From contig NZ_JAKILU010000005.1 of the NCBI RefSeq assembly GCF_023283485.1, forward strand, positions 1 through 64,000: a stretch of 64,000 nt of DNA, in the 5' to 3' direction. Below are positions 17,886-28,098 of the stretch, piece by piece; the first letter of the stretch is position 1, and each line of letters starts with the position of its first letter. The translations under genes and the position numbers were made by a program. The notes below the pieces were generated by a model that ran no database searches, was not told the DNA's origin, and was given only the letters and a program-made list of their open reading frames with translations. This stretch comes from Shewanella glacialipiscicola (lineage in GTDB: Bacteria; Pseudomonadota; Gammaproteobacteria; Enterobacterales; Shewanellaceae).

Positions 17886-18413
17886 CTATTGCCGGATAAA
17901 ATCGATGATATGACTGATAGCTAAGAGTAAATGCACCACTAAGAAACCAATAAATGCCTGAGCAAATAGCTGATGATAACCGCGCCACTCTATCGCAGTA
18001 GCCGTGCCCTGAAATAGAAACCAGATTAAACCGCTAAGGCCAGTCGCCACCAGTAACAACATGCCTATGCCTTCAATCGCGCTAAATAACCCTTTGCCAC
18101 CCGCGATAGGAAATTTACCTTTTACAAGCCCGACAATGTCTTGTTTTAACTGCATGCCATCACCGACTAACCACCCAAAATATTGGCGCCACTTTCCTTG
18201 CAAACAATTGTTGATTAAAAAAAGGATGCCAAGACCTGTGCAGGCTAAACCTAAATACACGTGTAAATAATCCCAGAGGCTAGCGTTATCGGGTATCCGC
18301 CGCAACATCATAATCCATGGGCTAGTGCACACAAGTAAGCTACTTAACATCACAATCCCGACATGCAGATATCTCATCAGCATACGGCACCGAGACCTGA
18401 GCATAGTTAGCAT
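17886..18413 (-). CDS. cytochrome b561-like membrane protein
   Basis: A 175-aa inner-membrane protein with four hydrophobic helices and histidines placed as in b-type cytochromes: RYLHVG (about 16), YLHVYLG (about 49), GYHQLFAQ (about 144) and VVHLLLAISHI (about 155-165). It probably carries two hemes and passes electrons to or from quinone. The partner is not obvious. The neighbour 120 bp upstream on the same strand is hemG, which also uses the quinone pool and makes heme, so co-expression is plausible. Family assignment is moderate; exact subfamily is open. Confidence 0.6.
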   Translation of the reverse strand: MLTMLRSRCRMLMRYLHVGIVMLSSLLVCTSPWIMMLRRIPDNASLWDYLHVYLGLACTGLGILFLINNCLQGKWRQYFGWLVGDGMQLKQDIVGLVKGKFPIAGGKGLFSAIEGIGMLLLVATGLSGLIWFLFQGTATAIEWRGYHQLFAQAFIGFLVVHLLLAISHIIDFIRQ

Positions 18414-18534
18414 ATTTATAACTCCTCCCTGATAAAGAACATACTCAACCCTTTAATACTGTTCCGTTCAATGCTGCTCCGTTCAATAGATAATCCCATG
18501 GTGGTAAACAGCATTATTATTTCAACTCTCACAT

Positions 18535-19056
18535 TTAAGCGCGATGAATTTGCTCACCAAATTCATCGACTTTATGCCAGTCAGTGTATTCAACATTAGT
18601 CACAGGATCCGTAGGCCCTTTAGTTAACCACATGATGAAACGAATAACATTTCTATCTAAAGTGTTATAACCGGGATAATTCAAGTTACCGCCAAAAACC
18701 CGCAATAATTGTGGTCGCCATGTAGTTTTACTCAAAAAGGCTTGCATATAAGGGTTTGTTTCTGGAGTATTTTTAGTGGGTTTACGCGCGACTAAACTCA
18801 CTGAGAAAAATCCACTTACTTTACTCGCCAATACCGTTTGATGCTTTTCAATAAACTCATACAAACGAGGGTTATGTTTACCGTGGCGAATACTGGCGCC
18901 GACAATGACTTTGTCAAACTCATTAAGGGCTGGAGCATCCTTGATATCAGCAGTCACCACTGAGTTACCCAAACCGATTAGCTGCTGCGCTAATTTAGTG
19001 GCAATTTTTTGAGTCTGGCCGTGAACACTAGAATAAATAATGAGAATTTTTTTCAA
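18535..19056 (-). CDS. hemG: menaquinone-dependent protoporphyrinogen IX dehydrogenase (HemG)
   Basis: A flavodoxin-fold FMN enzyme that oxidises protoporphyrinogen IX to protoporphyrin IX in heme synthesis, handing electrons to the quinone pool. The 173-aa protein has the FMN phosphate loop YSSVHGQTQKIA (about 8-19), GASIRHGKHNP, and the HemG-specific stretch FFSVSLVARKPTKNTPETNPY (given here only in part: SLVARKP and TPETNPY). It ends with VEYTDWHKVDEFG, close to E. coli HemG. Good start ATG at 19056. Confidence 0.9.
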   Translation of the reverse strand: MKKILIIYSSVHGQTQKIATKLAQQLIGLGNSVVTADIKDAPALNEFDKVIVGASIRHGKHNPRLYEFIEKHQTVLASKVSGFFSVSLVARKPTKNTPETNPYMQAFLSKTTWRPQLLRVFGGNLNYPGYNTLDRNVIRFIMWLTKGPTDPVTNVEYTDWHKVDEFGEQIHRA

Positions 19057-19235
19057 TTTAGCCTCGATTCAGTCTAAGTAAAATAACCATTAGCAATATA
19101 TAAAATGGCGACTTGATAGTGACGCAAATACCCGCGATCGTATTGTGAGTCAATCAGGTTCCAGTAGCGTTTAGCTGAGTATACAAAAGAAAATAACACT
19201 TAAGATGTTTCATAGTAGGTGATTTACTCTGCCAT

Positions 19236-19445
19236 TTACATGAAATAGATCACGGGCTTAACGCCAAAGACGCCATGTATATACGGTTGTTTTAGCCAGC
19301 TCACAAAAAAGGACAAATCCTGAGGTTGACCCTTTTTGAAAGAGGTTAAAAAGTCTGGGCGAACATAGGTAGGCTTGTCTCCCATATTCTGTAAGAATAA
19401 ATCCGTGACGGGATAAACCTTGCCCCCTTTTTAACGTTCACTCAT
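19236..19445 (-). pseudogene. small coding remnant of unknown family
   Basis: From an ATG at 19445 the minus strand reads MSER, then TAA (19431-19433), then continues in frame as protein-like sequence ending GVFGVKPVIYFM (stop 19236-19238). A second ATG at 19385 would give an intact 49-aa peptide starting MGDKPTYVRPDFL. The ATG at 19445 overlaps, as ATGA, the stop of a short upstream frame ending YAYASADKP, as in coupled operon genes. It is either a decayed gene pair or a small real gene. Family not recognised. Confidence 0.3.
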
Positions 19446-19842
19446 GGTTTATCTGCTGAGGCGTAGGCATAAAGCACTAGGGCATCACTAAGCTATAGAT
19501 TTATTGTTTGCGCACAATTCTCATCCTCACCGATGTAAGCTGGCCTCGATATTGGCATCATATGCATGATGCTTACTGTTGAATGTCGGCGAGTTTTACG
19601 ATTAATCACATTACAACAGTCATTATTACCGTATTATGAGGGCCATTATGGCAGGGTATTTCGGCCTGAATTTTTATATTGGTGCCGGCTTTACCGCATG
19701 TTGGTTAATTTAGGCGCTTAATGTGCAGCGCTATTCAGAACCTTGTAATGAAATCCTATGGACAGCCAATAAAACACCCACTAAAACCATAGAATAGAAT
19801 GCAGTACACGAAACATATCACTGACACGCAGGGATTTATTAC
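19446..19842. other. intergenic spacer before the TIGR03899-type gene
   Basis: No supported gene. Short frames (for instance 25 codons from ATG 19638) have no supporting features. Confidence 0.4.
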
Positions 19843-20685
19843 ATGATGAAGGATTCAGATATTTTAATGTTGGCAGAGGAAGCTGAGCCGACATCCGATG
19901 TTTCTGCCCGAAAAAAAGTACTATTACTCGGTAGGCAGTTAGGACTAGCAACAGAGAGAGAATATCGCCCTGCAAATGCCTCGGTCGCTGAGCGCGCTAA
20001 GCACCGCGCTGATAAGTTATCAAGCCAATATCAAACCAATGTGGAGACGATATTTTCGTTAGCCATCAGCTATACACCGTCGGATGTCACCGGCGTCGAG
20101 CTTGATCCCGATTGGAGCCATCAATTTTTTATGATGGCAGAGCAAATCCATAATCGTAAGATGCAAGATTTGTGGGCGCGAATCTTATCGAGCGAGATTG
20201 TTAACCCAGGTAATTTCAGCTTACGCACCTTAGCTTTACTCAAACAACTTACCCATCGTGAGGCGCAAATTCTCGAAAAAGCCCTCGGTATGGCAGCAAA
20301 AGTAAATAACGAACAGCGATTAAAGCTAATTAGCGGTTATCGTTTATCAGGCGGGATGGGCCAGTATTTCCGTAAAACGACCTCAGTTAACTTAGGTTTA
20401 TCACAGTTTGGCCTGCCCTATTCCAGCATTCTGACTTTAGTGGATGCGGGTATTATCCATAGCAGCGAATTTGAGACCGGTTTACTCAATCATAAAACCC
20501 CAATCCAATTTTCCGTGCAAGGTACGCAGATGAAACTGACTCCAAAGAGCGGCAATCTGCTCTTTAGTTATTATCGACTCACGCCCATTGGTGATGAACT
20601 GGCCCAGTTAGTACTCCCGAAACCCGATCAAGAATATCTCAAAGCATTGCAATTGCTATTCGCTAAGGACTTTAAAATAGAATAA
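19843..20685 (+). CDS. TIGR03899-type conserved protein of unknown function
   Basis: 280 aa, soluble, no signal peptide. Its layout matches a family common in Vibrio and Shewanella (TIGR03899 / DUF2806-like). There is a basic segment (ASVAERAKHRADKLSSQYQ), then ELDPDWSHQFFMMAEQIH and MQDLWARILSSEIVNPGNFSLRTL, then a C-terminal part that repeats a winged-helix-like LTPKSGNLL/RLTPIGDELA pattern. Function unknown. It is convergent with cysC, separated by a terminator. Confidence 0.75.
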   Translation: MMKDSDILMLAEEAEPTSDVSARKKVLLLGRQLGLATEREYRPANASVAERAKHRADKLSSQYQTNVETIFSLAISYTPSDVTGVELDPDWSHQFFMMAEQIHNRKMQDLWARILSSEIVNPGNFSLRTLALLKQLTHREAQILEKALGMAAKVNNEQRLKLISGYRLSGGMGQYFRKTTSVNLGLSQFGLPYSSILTLVDAGIIHSSEFETGLLNHKTPIQFSVQGTQMKLTPKSGNLLFSYYRLTPIGDELAQLVLPKPDQEYLKALQLLFAKDFKIE

Positions 20686-20720
20686 TGGCTAATAGAATTG
20701 CTGAATAAAAGAAATAATAA

Positions 20721-20745
20721 AGGAGCTCAAAAGCTCCTGTTAAAT
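20721..20745 (-). terminator. terminator of the cob/cysDNC operon
   Basis: AGGAGCT (20721-20727) pairs with AGCTCCT (20732-20738). On the minus strand the stem is followed by TTATTATTTC, T-rich enough for termination after cysC. Confidence 0.6.
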
Positions 20746-20761
20746 TACTCAGCGTTAAACA

Positions 20762-21379
20762 TTAGGCTAACGCACTTATCTTATCGGTATTAATCACATT
20801 GATTGCAGTTAAATAGTCAATTAACGCGCGTACTTGAGTCGCTAAATCGCCTTTACTGGTATCAATCGTTAATTCGGCGGCCAATGGCGCTTCGTATGGC
20901 GATGAAACGCCAGTAAAATTAGCTATTTCGCCACTGCGCGCTTTCACGTACAACCCCTTAGGATCGCGCTGCTCGCACACGCTTAAAGGCGTGGACACAT
21001 GCACTTCAATAAACCGCCCCGCGGGAAAGCTAGCACGAATACTATCGCGCTCTTCACGGGTCGGGGAAATAAAGGCCGATAAAATCACCAGCCCAGCATC
21101 CACCATCAATTTAGCCACTTCACCCACTCGGCGCAGATTTTCGTCACGATCTTTAACGGTAAAACCTAAATCGTTACACAGACCATGGCGCACATTATCG
21201 CCATCGAGCAAATAAGTATGGAATCCCGCCTCAAATAACGCCCGCTCTAACGCGCCTGCCAATGTTGATTTACCCGCACCTGAGAGCCCAGTAAACCACA
21301 ATAAAACAGGGTTCTGACCTTTTTGTTTAGCTCTAGCAGCTTGATCGATAGGATGTTGATGCCACACGATATTTGTCAT
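20762..21379 (-). CDS. cysC: adenylylsulfate (APS) kinase
   Basis: Phosphorylates APS with ATP to give PAPS, the second step of sulfate activation. The 205-aa protein has the P-loop GLSGAGKST (about 31-39) and the family segments [38 protein letters not shown] and [10 protein letters not shown]. The start is ATG 21379 with GGAG close upstream. Last gene of the minus-strand cluster cobA-cysD-cysN-permease-cysC; its product feeds CysH encoded at 33406. Confidence 0.95.
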   Translation of the reverse strand: MTNIVWHQHPIDQAARAKQKGQNPVLLWFTGLSGAGKSTLAGALERALFEAGFHTYLLDGDNVRHGLCNDLGFTVKDRDENLRRVGEVAKLMVDAGLVILSAFISPTREERDSIRASFPAGRFIEVHVSTPLSVCEQRDPKGLYVKARSGEIANFTGVSSPYEAPLAAELTIDTSKGDLATQVRALIDYLTAINVINTDKISALA

Positions 21380-21435
21380 AAAAACTCCTCAATCCCTATA
21401 CAAAAAAATAACTCACATAGGGCAATAAACTCAAG

Positions 21436-23164
21436 CTAATCATTAAAAGGAAAGATGATTGGCACCATAAATATCACGATCACGGAATACAACACAGATA
21501 ACGGCAACCCTAAACGAACAAAGTCACTGAAGCGGTAATTACCCGCATTAAATACCATCAAATTGGTCTGATAACCGTAGGGGGAAATAAAGCTCGCGCT
21601 GGCACCAAACACCACCGCCATAATAAAGGGTCTTGCATCGACACCGTAATTAAGCGCTATCGCGTAAGCAATCGGGAAAGATAGCGCCGCAGCGGCATTA
21701 TTGGTGACCAGTTCCGTCAGCAACAAGGTCATCAAATACACACCGACAAAAGCGCCAAATACGCCATAACCATTGATAACCGAAAGCAATCCTTGCGCTA
21801 AGCTATCGGCAAGGCCTGTGCTCATCATCAAATTGGCGAGCCCTAAGGCGCTCCCCACAATGACCACCAATTCTAATGGGAAACGGCGTTTAAGCTCAGC
21901 CAAAGTAACAGCGCCAATGGCAAAATAACCGAGCAACAACAACACTAAACCCTTAGCTAACGGCAACACACCAGTAACACTGAGTACAATCACAGCCGCA
22001 AAACCGAGTAATACCCAACGGCCACGGTGATTGTCTAAGCGTACATTTAAATCTAGCCCACTCACTGCGGCAAATTCTGAGCTCAATTTTGGATTGGCGC
22101 TAAAACTATCCCCTGGCGTCAATAACAATACATCGCCAGGTTGCAAAATAATGTCACCAAGTCCGCCCTTTAGCGGATGATTTCCGCGCCGAATCGCCAT
22201 CACGGCGGCATCAAACTGCTCACGAAAACGCGATACTTTTAACGAGTTACCGACTAAACTGGATGACGGCGCAAGCACTGCTTCAACTAAATTTTGCCCC
22301 TTTGCTTGATGTTTACCAAACCAATCTAAACCATCGAATTGATGTAATAACTCCACCGATTCTACCGCACCGCTAAAACGCAGCACATCGTCCGCTTGTA
22401 GCACTAGCTGGGGCGGCACGGGGCAAATACAAATGCCACTGCGTTCTAACTCGACTAGATATAACTGCTTTAGCGCCCTGAGTTTATTGTCAACCACACT
22501 GCGGCCCACTAAGAGCGAACCTTTCGCCACATGGGCTTCGAGTAAATAAGGTAGTGCTTCTTCATCTGACTCTTCGCGTCTATCTGGCAGAATATTTACC
22601 AATAGGACCAACAGTAAAATACCCGCGACGACAATCACAACAGCGACGGGCGTGAACTCAAAAAAACCTAAGGCGGGTAAGCCAGCGTTTTCCACGAAGG
22701 AGTTAACAATTAAGTTAGTTGATGTACCAATTAGCGTAAGCGTGCCACCTAAAATTGCTGCGTAATTAAGGGGTAACAGCAACTTAGCCGGAGCGTGCAC
22801 TTGATTGCGGCGCACAACACCTATGAGCGATGCCACCACGGCAGTGTTATTAGTAAAAGATGATAACAAGGCAGTCGATAGCCCAAGCTTTGCCATGGTT
22901 ATAGGTAAAGAACTATTACCGATAACCTGACTCAATTTGCCCAGTAGGGAGGTTTTTTCTAACGCTGTCGCGGCCAACACCAATAGAACTAAGGTGACCA
23001 AGCCAATATTGGTAAAGCTGGTTAATGCGGTATCAAGTGCAACCATGTCAAACAAATAACACAGTAAAAATGCAAATAAAAACAATACTGCAGGGTTAAT
23101 GCGACCGCTAATTAAGCCAGCCACAAGCCCTAACAAAATAATAGCTAACAGCCACAGGTCACTC
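21436..23164 (-). CDS. SLC13/DASS-family permease with two TrkA-C domains (likely sulfate uptake)
   Basis: A membrane permease of 576 aa starting at GTG (23164-23166) with GGAG before it, 4 bp after the cysN stop. It has hydrophobic helices at both ends, the family motif SSFTNNTAVVA (about 101-111) and the matching C-terminal TNNAAAALSFPIAYA. Between them are two cytosolic RCK_C/TrkA-C domains (about 205-285 and 290-370). Such proteins move sulfate or dicarboxylates with sodium. Its place inside the sulfate-activation operon makes sulfate the likely substrate; this is inference. Confidence 0.85.
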
Positions 23165-23169
23165 ACAAA

Positions 23170-24612
23170 TTAAGCTCCAAGCTTAGAGATATCTATCGCT
23201 TGCCAATGGGGGTAGTGTTTACGCACTAAGGCATTAAACTCTACTTCAAAGGCACTAAATTGTGATGTGGTTTGTTTATTAATATGTTGACCCGAAACTA
23301 CCATCACTGCGGCGACGGTCGCATTACTTAAACGGTCAATTAAGATCATTCCGCCCGTATCTCGCACCAAAGAATACGCATCAAATACTATGTCTTCGGT
23401 CAGTTCTAAGGTCACGCGGGCAATGGCATTTAACCCAAGTGTATCCGTCGCGCTGCGCGCTAAGGTATTAACATCAACCACATAATCGATGCCAGTCACA
23501 GAGGCTTGTGTTTTTTTACCCGCCACTTTGATGTCGTATAACTGACCCAGTTGTAATGGCTTTTCATCCATCCACACTATGTCAGCGCTGATCACATTAG
23601 CGACGGCTGGTGCTGAATCAGGTTTAGCCAATAAATCGCCACGGGAAATATCAATTTCATCTTCTAGTGTTATCATCACTGCTTGGCCTGCAACCGCTTC
23701 TTGTATGTCACCATCGAAGGTGACAATACGCTCAACCTTACTGCGTTTGCCCGATGGCAAAGCCACTAAATCGTCGCCAACCTTAATAATACCTGACGCT
23801 AAAGTGCCTGCAAAACCGCGGAAATCTAAGTTAGGGCGCGACACATACTGTACTGGGAAACGTACGGGTAAGGAGCTGAGTTCACGTTGTGTATCAATAG
23901 TTTCTAGCAGTTCGAGCAAAGTGCCACCTTGATACCAAGGGCTTTGATTACTGCGCTCAACTACGTTGTCACCATTCAGCGCCGATAACGGCACAAAATG
24001 GATATCAGGACAGCCAAAGTCTTTAACGAAATCGGTAAAATCAGCACGAATACGGTTGAATACTTGCTGGTCAAACTCAAGCAGGTCCATTTTATTTACG
24101 GCAACGACAAAGTGACGAATACCCAATAATGAAGCGATAAATGCATGGCGCTTAGTCTGAGTCTGCACGCCGTAGCGGGCATCGACTAAAATCACCGCTA
24201 AATCACAGGTCGATGCGCCCGTGGCCATATTGCGGGTGTACTGCTCATGCCCTGGGGTATCGGCGATAATGAATTTGCGCTTATCACTTGAAAAATAACG
24301 GTAAGCCACATCAATAGTGATACCTTGCTCGCGCTCAGCTTGCAAACCATCCACCAGCAAGGCTAAGTCAATGGCTTCACCTGTAGTGCCCATCTTAGCG
24401 CTGTCGCTCTTTAAGCTCGCCAATTGATCTTCATAGATTTGTGCGCTGTCGTGTAATAGACGACCGATTAAGGTGCTTTTGCCATCATCAACACTGCCGC
24501 AGGTTAAAAAGCGCAGTAAACCTTTATACTGCTGTAGGGCCAAATATTCTTTTACACCATGGAGGGTAATTTCCGCCGCCATGCGATTGGTTTTATTGAC
24601 TGCTTTGTCCAT
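23170..24612 (-). CDS. cysN: sulfate adenylyltransferase, GTPase subunit
   Basis: Together with CysD it forms ATP sulfurylase; GTP hydrolysis drives formation of APS from ATP and sulfate. The 480-aa protein (E. coli 475) is an EF-Tu-like GTPase with G1 GSVDDGKST (about 39-47), the switch region [16 protein letters not shown]3 DTPGHEQY and G4 NKMD. Two beta-barrel domains follow. An internal ATG gives MAAEITLHG as an alternative start. Gene order is cysD, cysN, permease, cysC. Confidence 0.95.
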   Translation of the reverse strand: MDKAVNKTNRMAAEITLHGVKEYLALQQYKGLLRFLTCGSVDDGKSTLIGRLLHDSAQIYEDQLASLKSDSAKMGTTGEAIDLALLVDGLQAEREQGITIDVAYRYFSSDKRKFIIADTPGHEQYTRNMATGASTCDLAVILVDARYGVQTQTKRHAFIASLLGIRHFVVAVNKMDLLEFDQQVFNRIRADFTDFVKDFGCPDIHFVPLSALNGDNVVERSNQSPWYQGGTLLELLETIDTQRELSSLPVRFPVQYVSRPNLDFRGFAGTLASGIIKVGDDLVALPSGKRSKVERIVTFDGDIQEAVAGQAVMITLEDEIDISRGDLLAKPDSAPAVANVISADIVWMDEKPLQLGQLYDIKVAGKKTQASVTGIDYVVDVNTLARSATDTLGLNAIARVTLELTEDIVFDAYSLVRDTGGMILIDRLSNATVAAVMVVSGQHINKQTTSQFSAFEVEFNALVRKHYPHWQAIDISKLGA

Positions 24613-24695
24613 CTTATTCTCACTCTTGATCTGCTTGGCTGAAGGTCGTGCTTTACTTGCGCCACCTTCGCGAAATAGGCTTAACCTTGCCGAGA

Positions 24696-25604
24696 TTAGA
24701 AGTAGCCTTGACGCTTCTTCTGCTCCATCGAGGCACTTTGATCTGAATCGATTAGTCGGCCTTGGCGCTCACTCGAACGGGTTAACAGCATTTCTTCAAT
24801 AATCTTCTCTAAGCTATCAGCCTCAGAATGCATAGCGGCTGTGAGTGGATAGCAACCTAAGGTTCTAAAACGTACCACTTCTTCTTTAATCTGCTCGCCT
24901 TCGGCTAACGTCATCCGTTCATCATCAACCAAAATTAGCTGGCCATCGCGCTCAACAACAGGACGTTTAGCAGCAAAGTATAATGACACTAACTCAATGT
25001 TTTCTTGATAGATATATTGCCAAATATCCAACTCTGTCCAGTTAGATAACGGAAACACTCGAATACTTTCGCCTTTATTCACCGCGCCGTTATAGGTACG
25101 CCATAATTCTGGGCGTTGGTTTTTAGGATCCCACCTGTGGTGACGGTCGCGGAAGGAATATACCCGCTCTTTAGCTCGAGATTTTTCTTCATCACGACGG
25201 GCGCCACCAAAAGCGGCATCAAAACCGTATTGGTTAAGTGCTTGCTTTAGACCTTGGGTCTTCATGATATCGGTATGTTTAGCGCTACCATGGTCGAAAG
25301 GGTTAATCCCCTGCGCCACGCCTTCAGGGTTAGTATGTGTCAGCAGCTCAAAACCAAATTTCTTGGCTTGTGCATCACGAAAGGTAATCATCTGCTTAAA
25401 TTTCCAACCCGTATCAACATGCAATAACGGAAATGGGATCTTGCCCGGGTAAAAGGCTTTACGCGCTAAGTGCAGCATAACGGAAGAATCTTTCCCGATA
25501 GAATACATCATCACAGGATTATCGAATTCGGCTGCAACTTCACGAATGATCTGGATACTCTCGGCTTCCAGTTGTTGTAAGTGGCTTAATTCACGCCCGG
25601 CCAT
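24696..25604 (-). CDS. cysD: sulfate adenylyltransferase, catalytic subunit
   Basis: ATP sulfurylase small subunit (302 aa, same length as E. coli CysD), of the PP-loop adenosine-nucleotide hydrolase fold. Visible family segments are [15 protein letters not shown] (PP-loop, about 32-46), [29 protein letters not shown] and [15 protein letters not shown]. It ends with RQGYF, typical of CysD. It is 82 bp upstream of cysN and downstream of cobA on the same strand. Confidence 0.96.
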   Translation of the reverse strand: MAGRELSHLQQLEAESIQIIREVAAEFDNPVMMYSIGKDSSVMLHLARKAFYPGKIPFPLLHVDTGWKFKQMITFRDAQAKKFGFELLTHTNPEGVAQGINPFDHGSAKHTDIMKTQGLKQALNQYGFDAAFGGARRDEEKSRAKERVYSFRDRHHRWDPKNQRPELWRTYNGAVNKGESIRVFPLSNWTELDIWQYIYQENIELVSLYFAAKRPVVERDGQLILVDDERMTLAEGEQIKEEVVRFRTLGCYPLTAAMHSEADSLEKIIEEMLLTRSSERQGRLIDSDQSASMEQKKRQGYF

Positions 25605-25686
25605 ACTATTCTCCGTTTACCTTAAATTAGCTGTAATTAGCACAGCATGGGTTTGCTTAATTTAAATATTTATCACTGTTCGTTGC

Positions 25687-26532
25687 TTAGTTTATCGACG
25701 CGGCAGCCAACACTCTATCCGATTGAGTCAGTCCATCATTATCATGGGCATTTTCAACCGATTCAGATTTGAACCAATGCAAGGTGTCACTCAGCGCGAC
25801 CACTTCGCCAATAATCATCAGTGCTGGCATGTGTAATTCAGGATCGGCAGCAAGTTGTTCAAGCTCGCCTAAACGGCCGATAAAGCGCCGCTGCTCTTTG
25901 GTTGTCGCCTTCGACACTATCGCCACTGGCGTATCCGAGCTTCGACCCGCATTGAGCAAACCTTGACGAATTATGCCCGCATTAAGAATCCCCATGTACA
26001 CGACTAATGTATTGTTAGCATTAGCATAACCTTGCCAATCCATCGGGCGGCTCGCTAACTGGCAATGGCCTGTAATAAAAGTAACGCCTTGGGCATAGTC
26101 TCTGTGCGTTAAAGGGATCCCCGCGTAGGCAGAGGTACCACTGGCGGCAGTAATGCCGGGGACAACTTCAAACTCAACTCCCGCTTCGACTAAGGTTTGT
26201 AACTCTTCACCGCCGCGGCCAAAAATAAAAGGATCGCCACCCTTAAGCCGTACTACATTTTTACGGGTGTAAGCTTTGGTAACGAGTAACTGATTAATGT
26301 CGTCCTGCGCGGCGCTGTGTTTATTAGCACGTTTGCCTACGGCAATCTTTTCAGCATCTTTAGGGATAAGATCGAGAATATCTTGACTGACTAAGGCATC
26401 GTACAGCACAGCATCGGCGTTTTTAAGAATGCGCCATGCCTTTAACGTCAATAACTCAACGTCACCAGGACCTGCACCCACCAGCCACACTTTGCCTTTG
26501 GCCGCTTGGCCCGGTAAAGATAATACTTCCAT
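25687..26532 (-). CDS. cobA: uroporphyrinogen-III C-methyltransferase
   Basis: Transfers two methyl groups from SAM to uroporphyrinogen III, giving precorrin-2, the precursor of siroheme needed by the sulfite reductase CysI. It has the SUMT landmarks VWLVGAGPGDVELLTLKA, VRLKGGDPFIFGRGGEE and VVPGITAASGTSAYAGIPLTHRD (seen near the N-terminus, about 75-100 and 105-130). ATG 26532 with GGGGATT upstream is chosen over a longer frame to 26589. The product is about 281 aa, without the CysG oxidase/ferrochelatase domain. First gene of the sulfate-activation cluster. Confidence 0.93.
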   Translation of the reverse strand: MEVLSLPGQAAKGKVWLVGAGPGDVELLTLKAWRILKNADAVLYDALVSQDILDLIPKDAEKIAVGKRANKHSAAQDDINQLLVTKAYTRKNVVRLKGGDPFIFGRGGEELQTLVEAGVEFEVVPGITAASGTSAYAGIPLTHRDYAQGVTFITGHCQLASRPMDWQGYANANNTLVVYMGILNAGIIRQGLLNAGRSSDTPVAIVSKATTKEQRRFIGRLGELEQLAADPELHMPALMIIGEVVALSDTLHWFKSESVENAHDNDGLTQSDRVLAAASIN

Positions 26533-27030
26533 CAGAATCCCCAACATCACTTTAGTCTGCTGAAATATAGCGCGTCTTATATTCCACAATAAATAGATAA
26601 TTATTAGTTTTTATATCATTTAGATATAAAAGAAGCTGAGGATGCCAGCAATAAAACGATAAAATTCTATGTTCAAGCCTTAGCGCCATCTAGAATATAA
26701 AAACAAATAACTATATAACAACAACTTAGAAACAATATCGCGTTTTAATAAAACCACGCCTTGTTAGAGATATTGATGATTTTTGCACTATGTTATTCTC
26801 AAAAACTCTACTTAAAAGACGAATGCCCGATGATAAATATCAAAATGCCATCCCTTGCCAATTAATAGCCTCGACACCTTTGGCTAAAAAGCCAACATAA
26901 AACCTTGGAGTGCACCATAACATTTGATTTTTCAATAGCGATACATTCACTTTCTAGTGGTAAGCTGAGCGCCATTATTTTTGTTGCGCTAGACGGACAA
27001 AAAAACTAATAAATGCATCATGGAGGGCAG
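26533..27030. other. divergent spacer cobA / pldA
   Basis: About 500 bp, AT-rich, holding the start regions of both divergent genes. A CysB site would be expected on the cobA side but no confident match was made. No gene or RNA seen. Confidence 0.4.
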
Positions 27031-27915
27031 ATGAAACGACTTTATTCAGCAATCGCAGTAGTAGGACTATTATTTAGTGCGAATATAAATGCCGAGGAAT
27101 CATTAGTTAAAGATAGAGTAGAGGTTGAACTTGCTACAGCGGATCTGCCTTTTGTTATTGCACCCCATAAAGTGAATTACTTTTTACCGGTTACTTATAA
27201 TCCCGATCCTAATATGGATCCCTTTACCGAGGATGCTGTACTCAATCCTTATTCTTTAGATGAATTTGAAGCGAAGTTTCAAATCAGCTTTAAATTCCCT
27301 ATTTGGTACAATATATTCGGTGATAACGGTCATTTATTTTTTGCTTACACCAACCAATCCTATTGGCAGGTGTATAACAAAGACACTTCGTCCCCTTTTA
27401 GAGAAACCAATCACGAACCTGAAGTCTTTCTGATGTTTAATAACGATTGGAAAATTGGCAGTGTCACTAACTCTTTTTGGGGTGTCGGTGCTGTACATCA
27501 ATCTAACGGTAAAGCGGGGCCACTTTCCCGTAGCTGGAATCGACTTTACGCCACGATGATTTTTGATGCGGGTCCGCTCGCCTTCTCAACTAAAGTATGG
27601 TGGCGCATTCCAGAAGATGAAAAAACAGATCCAAATCAGGCAAACGGCGACGATAACCCCAATATTGAAGACTACATAGGTAGAGCTGAGTTTGTCGGCG
27701 TTTATGGCATCGATGAGCATAGGCTCACATTAACCCTTAAAACTAATCTAGAAGATATTGACCGAGGTTCTGCTGAAGTGACATGGAGCTATCCAATTGT
27801 CGGCAACTTACGCTTTTATACTCAATATTTTAATGGCTATGGTGAGAGTCTCATCGACTATGACTACCATAATCAACGTATCGGTATCGGGATTTCACTC
27901 AACGATCTGCTATAG
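27031..27915 (+). CDS. pldA: outer-membrane phospholipase A (OMPLA)
   Basis: A beta-barrel phospholipase A1/A2 that cleaves phospholipids misplaced in the outer leaflet of the outer membrane. From ATG 27031 (GGAGG 8 bp upstream) it has 295 aa with a signal peptide (about 1-21). The catalytic region is GAVHQSNGKAG..SRSWNRLYA with His156, Ser158 and Asn170, the same spacing as H142/S144/N156 of E. coli. The ATG at 27013 would add six residues. It is activated by dimerisation and calcium in the family. Confidence 0.93.
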   Translation: MKRLYSAIAVVGLLFSANINAEESLVKDRVEVELATADLPFVIAPHKVNYFLPVTYNPDPNMDPFTEDAVLNPYSLDEFEAKFQISFKFPIWYNIFGDNGHLFFAYTNQSYWQVYNKDTSSPFRETNHEPEVFLMFNNDWKIGSVTNSFWGVGAVHQSNGKAGPLSRSWNRLYATMIFDAGPLAFSTKVWWRIPEDEKTDPNQANGDDNPNIEDYIGRAEFVGVYGIDEHRLTLTLKTNLEDIDRGSAEVTWSYPIVGNLRFYTQYFNGYGESLIDYDYHNQRIGIGISLNDLL

Positions 27916-27938
27916 CAATATAAAGTAACAGTATACAA

Positions 27939-28003
27939 AAATCAGCCTCAATCTGATGCCATAGCCAATGATACGGCTAAATAGCTCAGATGAGGCTGAT
28001 TTG
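27939..28003 (+). terminator. long hairpin downstream of pldA
   Basis: AAATCAGCCTCA plus TCTGA (27939-27955) pairs with TCAGA plus TGAGGCTGATTT (27987-28003), with one bulge and a 31-nt apical part. It ends in TTTGATG, so the U tract is weak. It is probably the pldA terminator. Confidence 0.6.
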
Positions 28004-28098
28004 ATGTCAGCACAACACACGTTAATGCCTAAGGCAATTAGGCCGACAGTTGCACACCTTTTATGCCCTAAAGCAAAGCTGAGTATCATGGGAGGAAT

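Noticed and set aside
26590-27012. CysB operator upstream of cobA
   Set aside because: CysB sites are too degenerate to call by eye; AT-rich sequence alone is not evidence.
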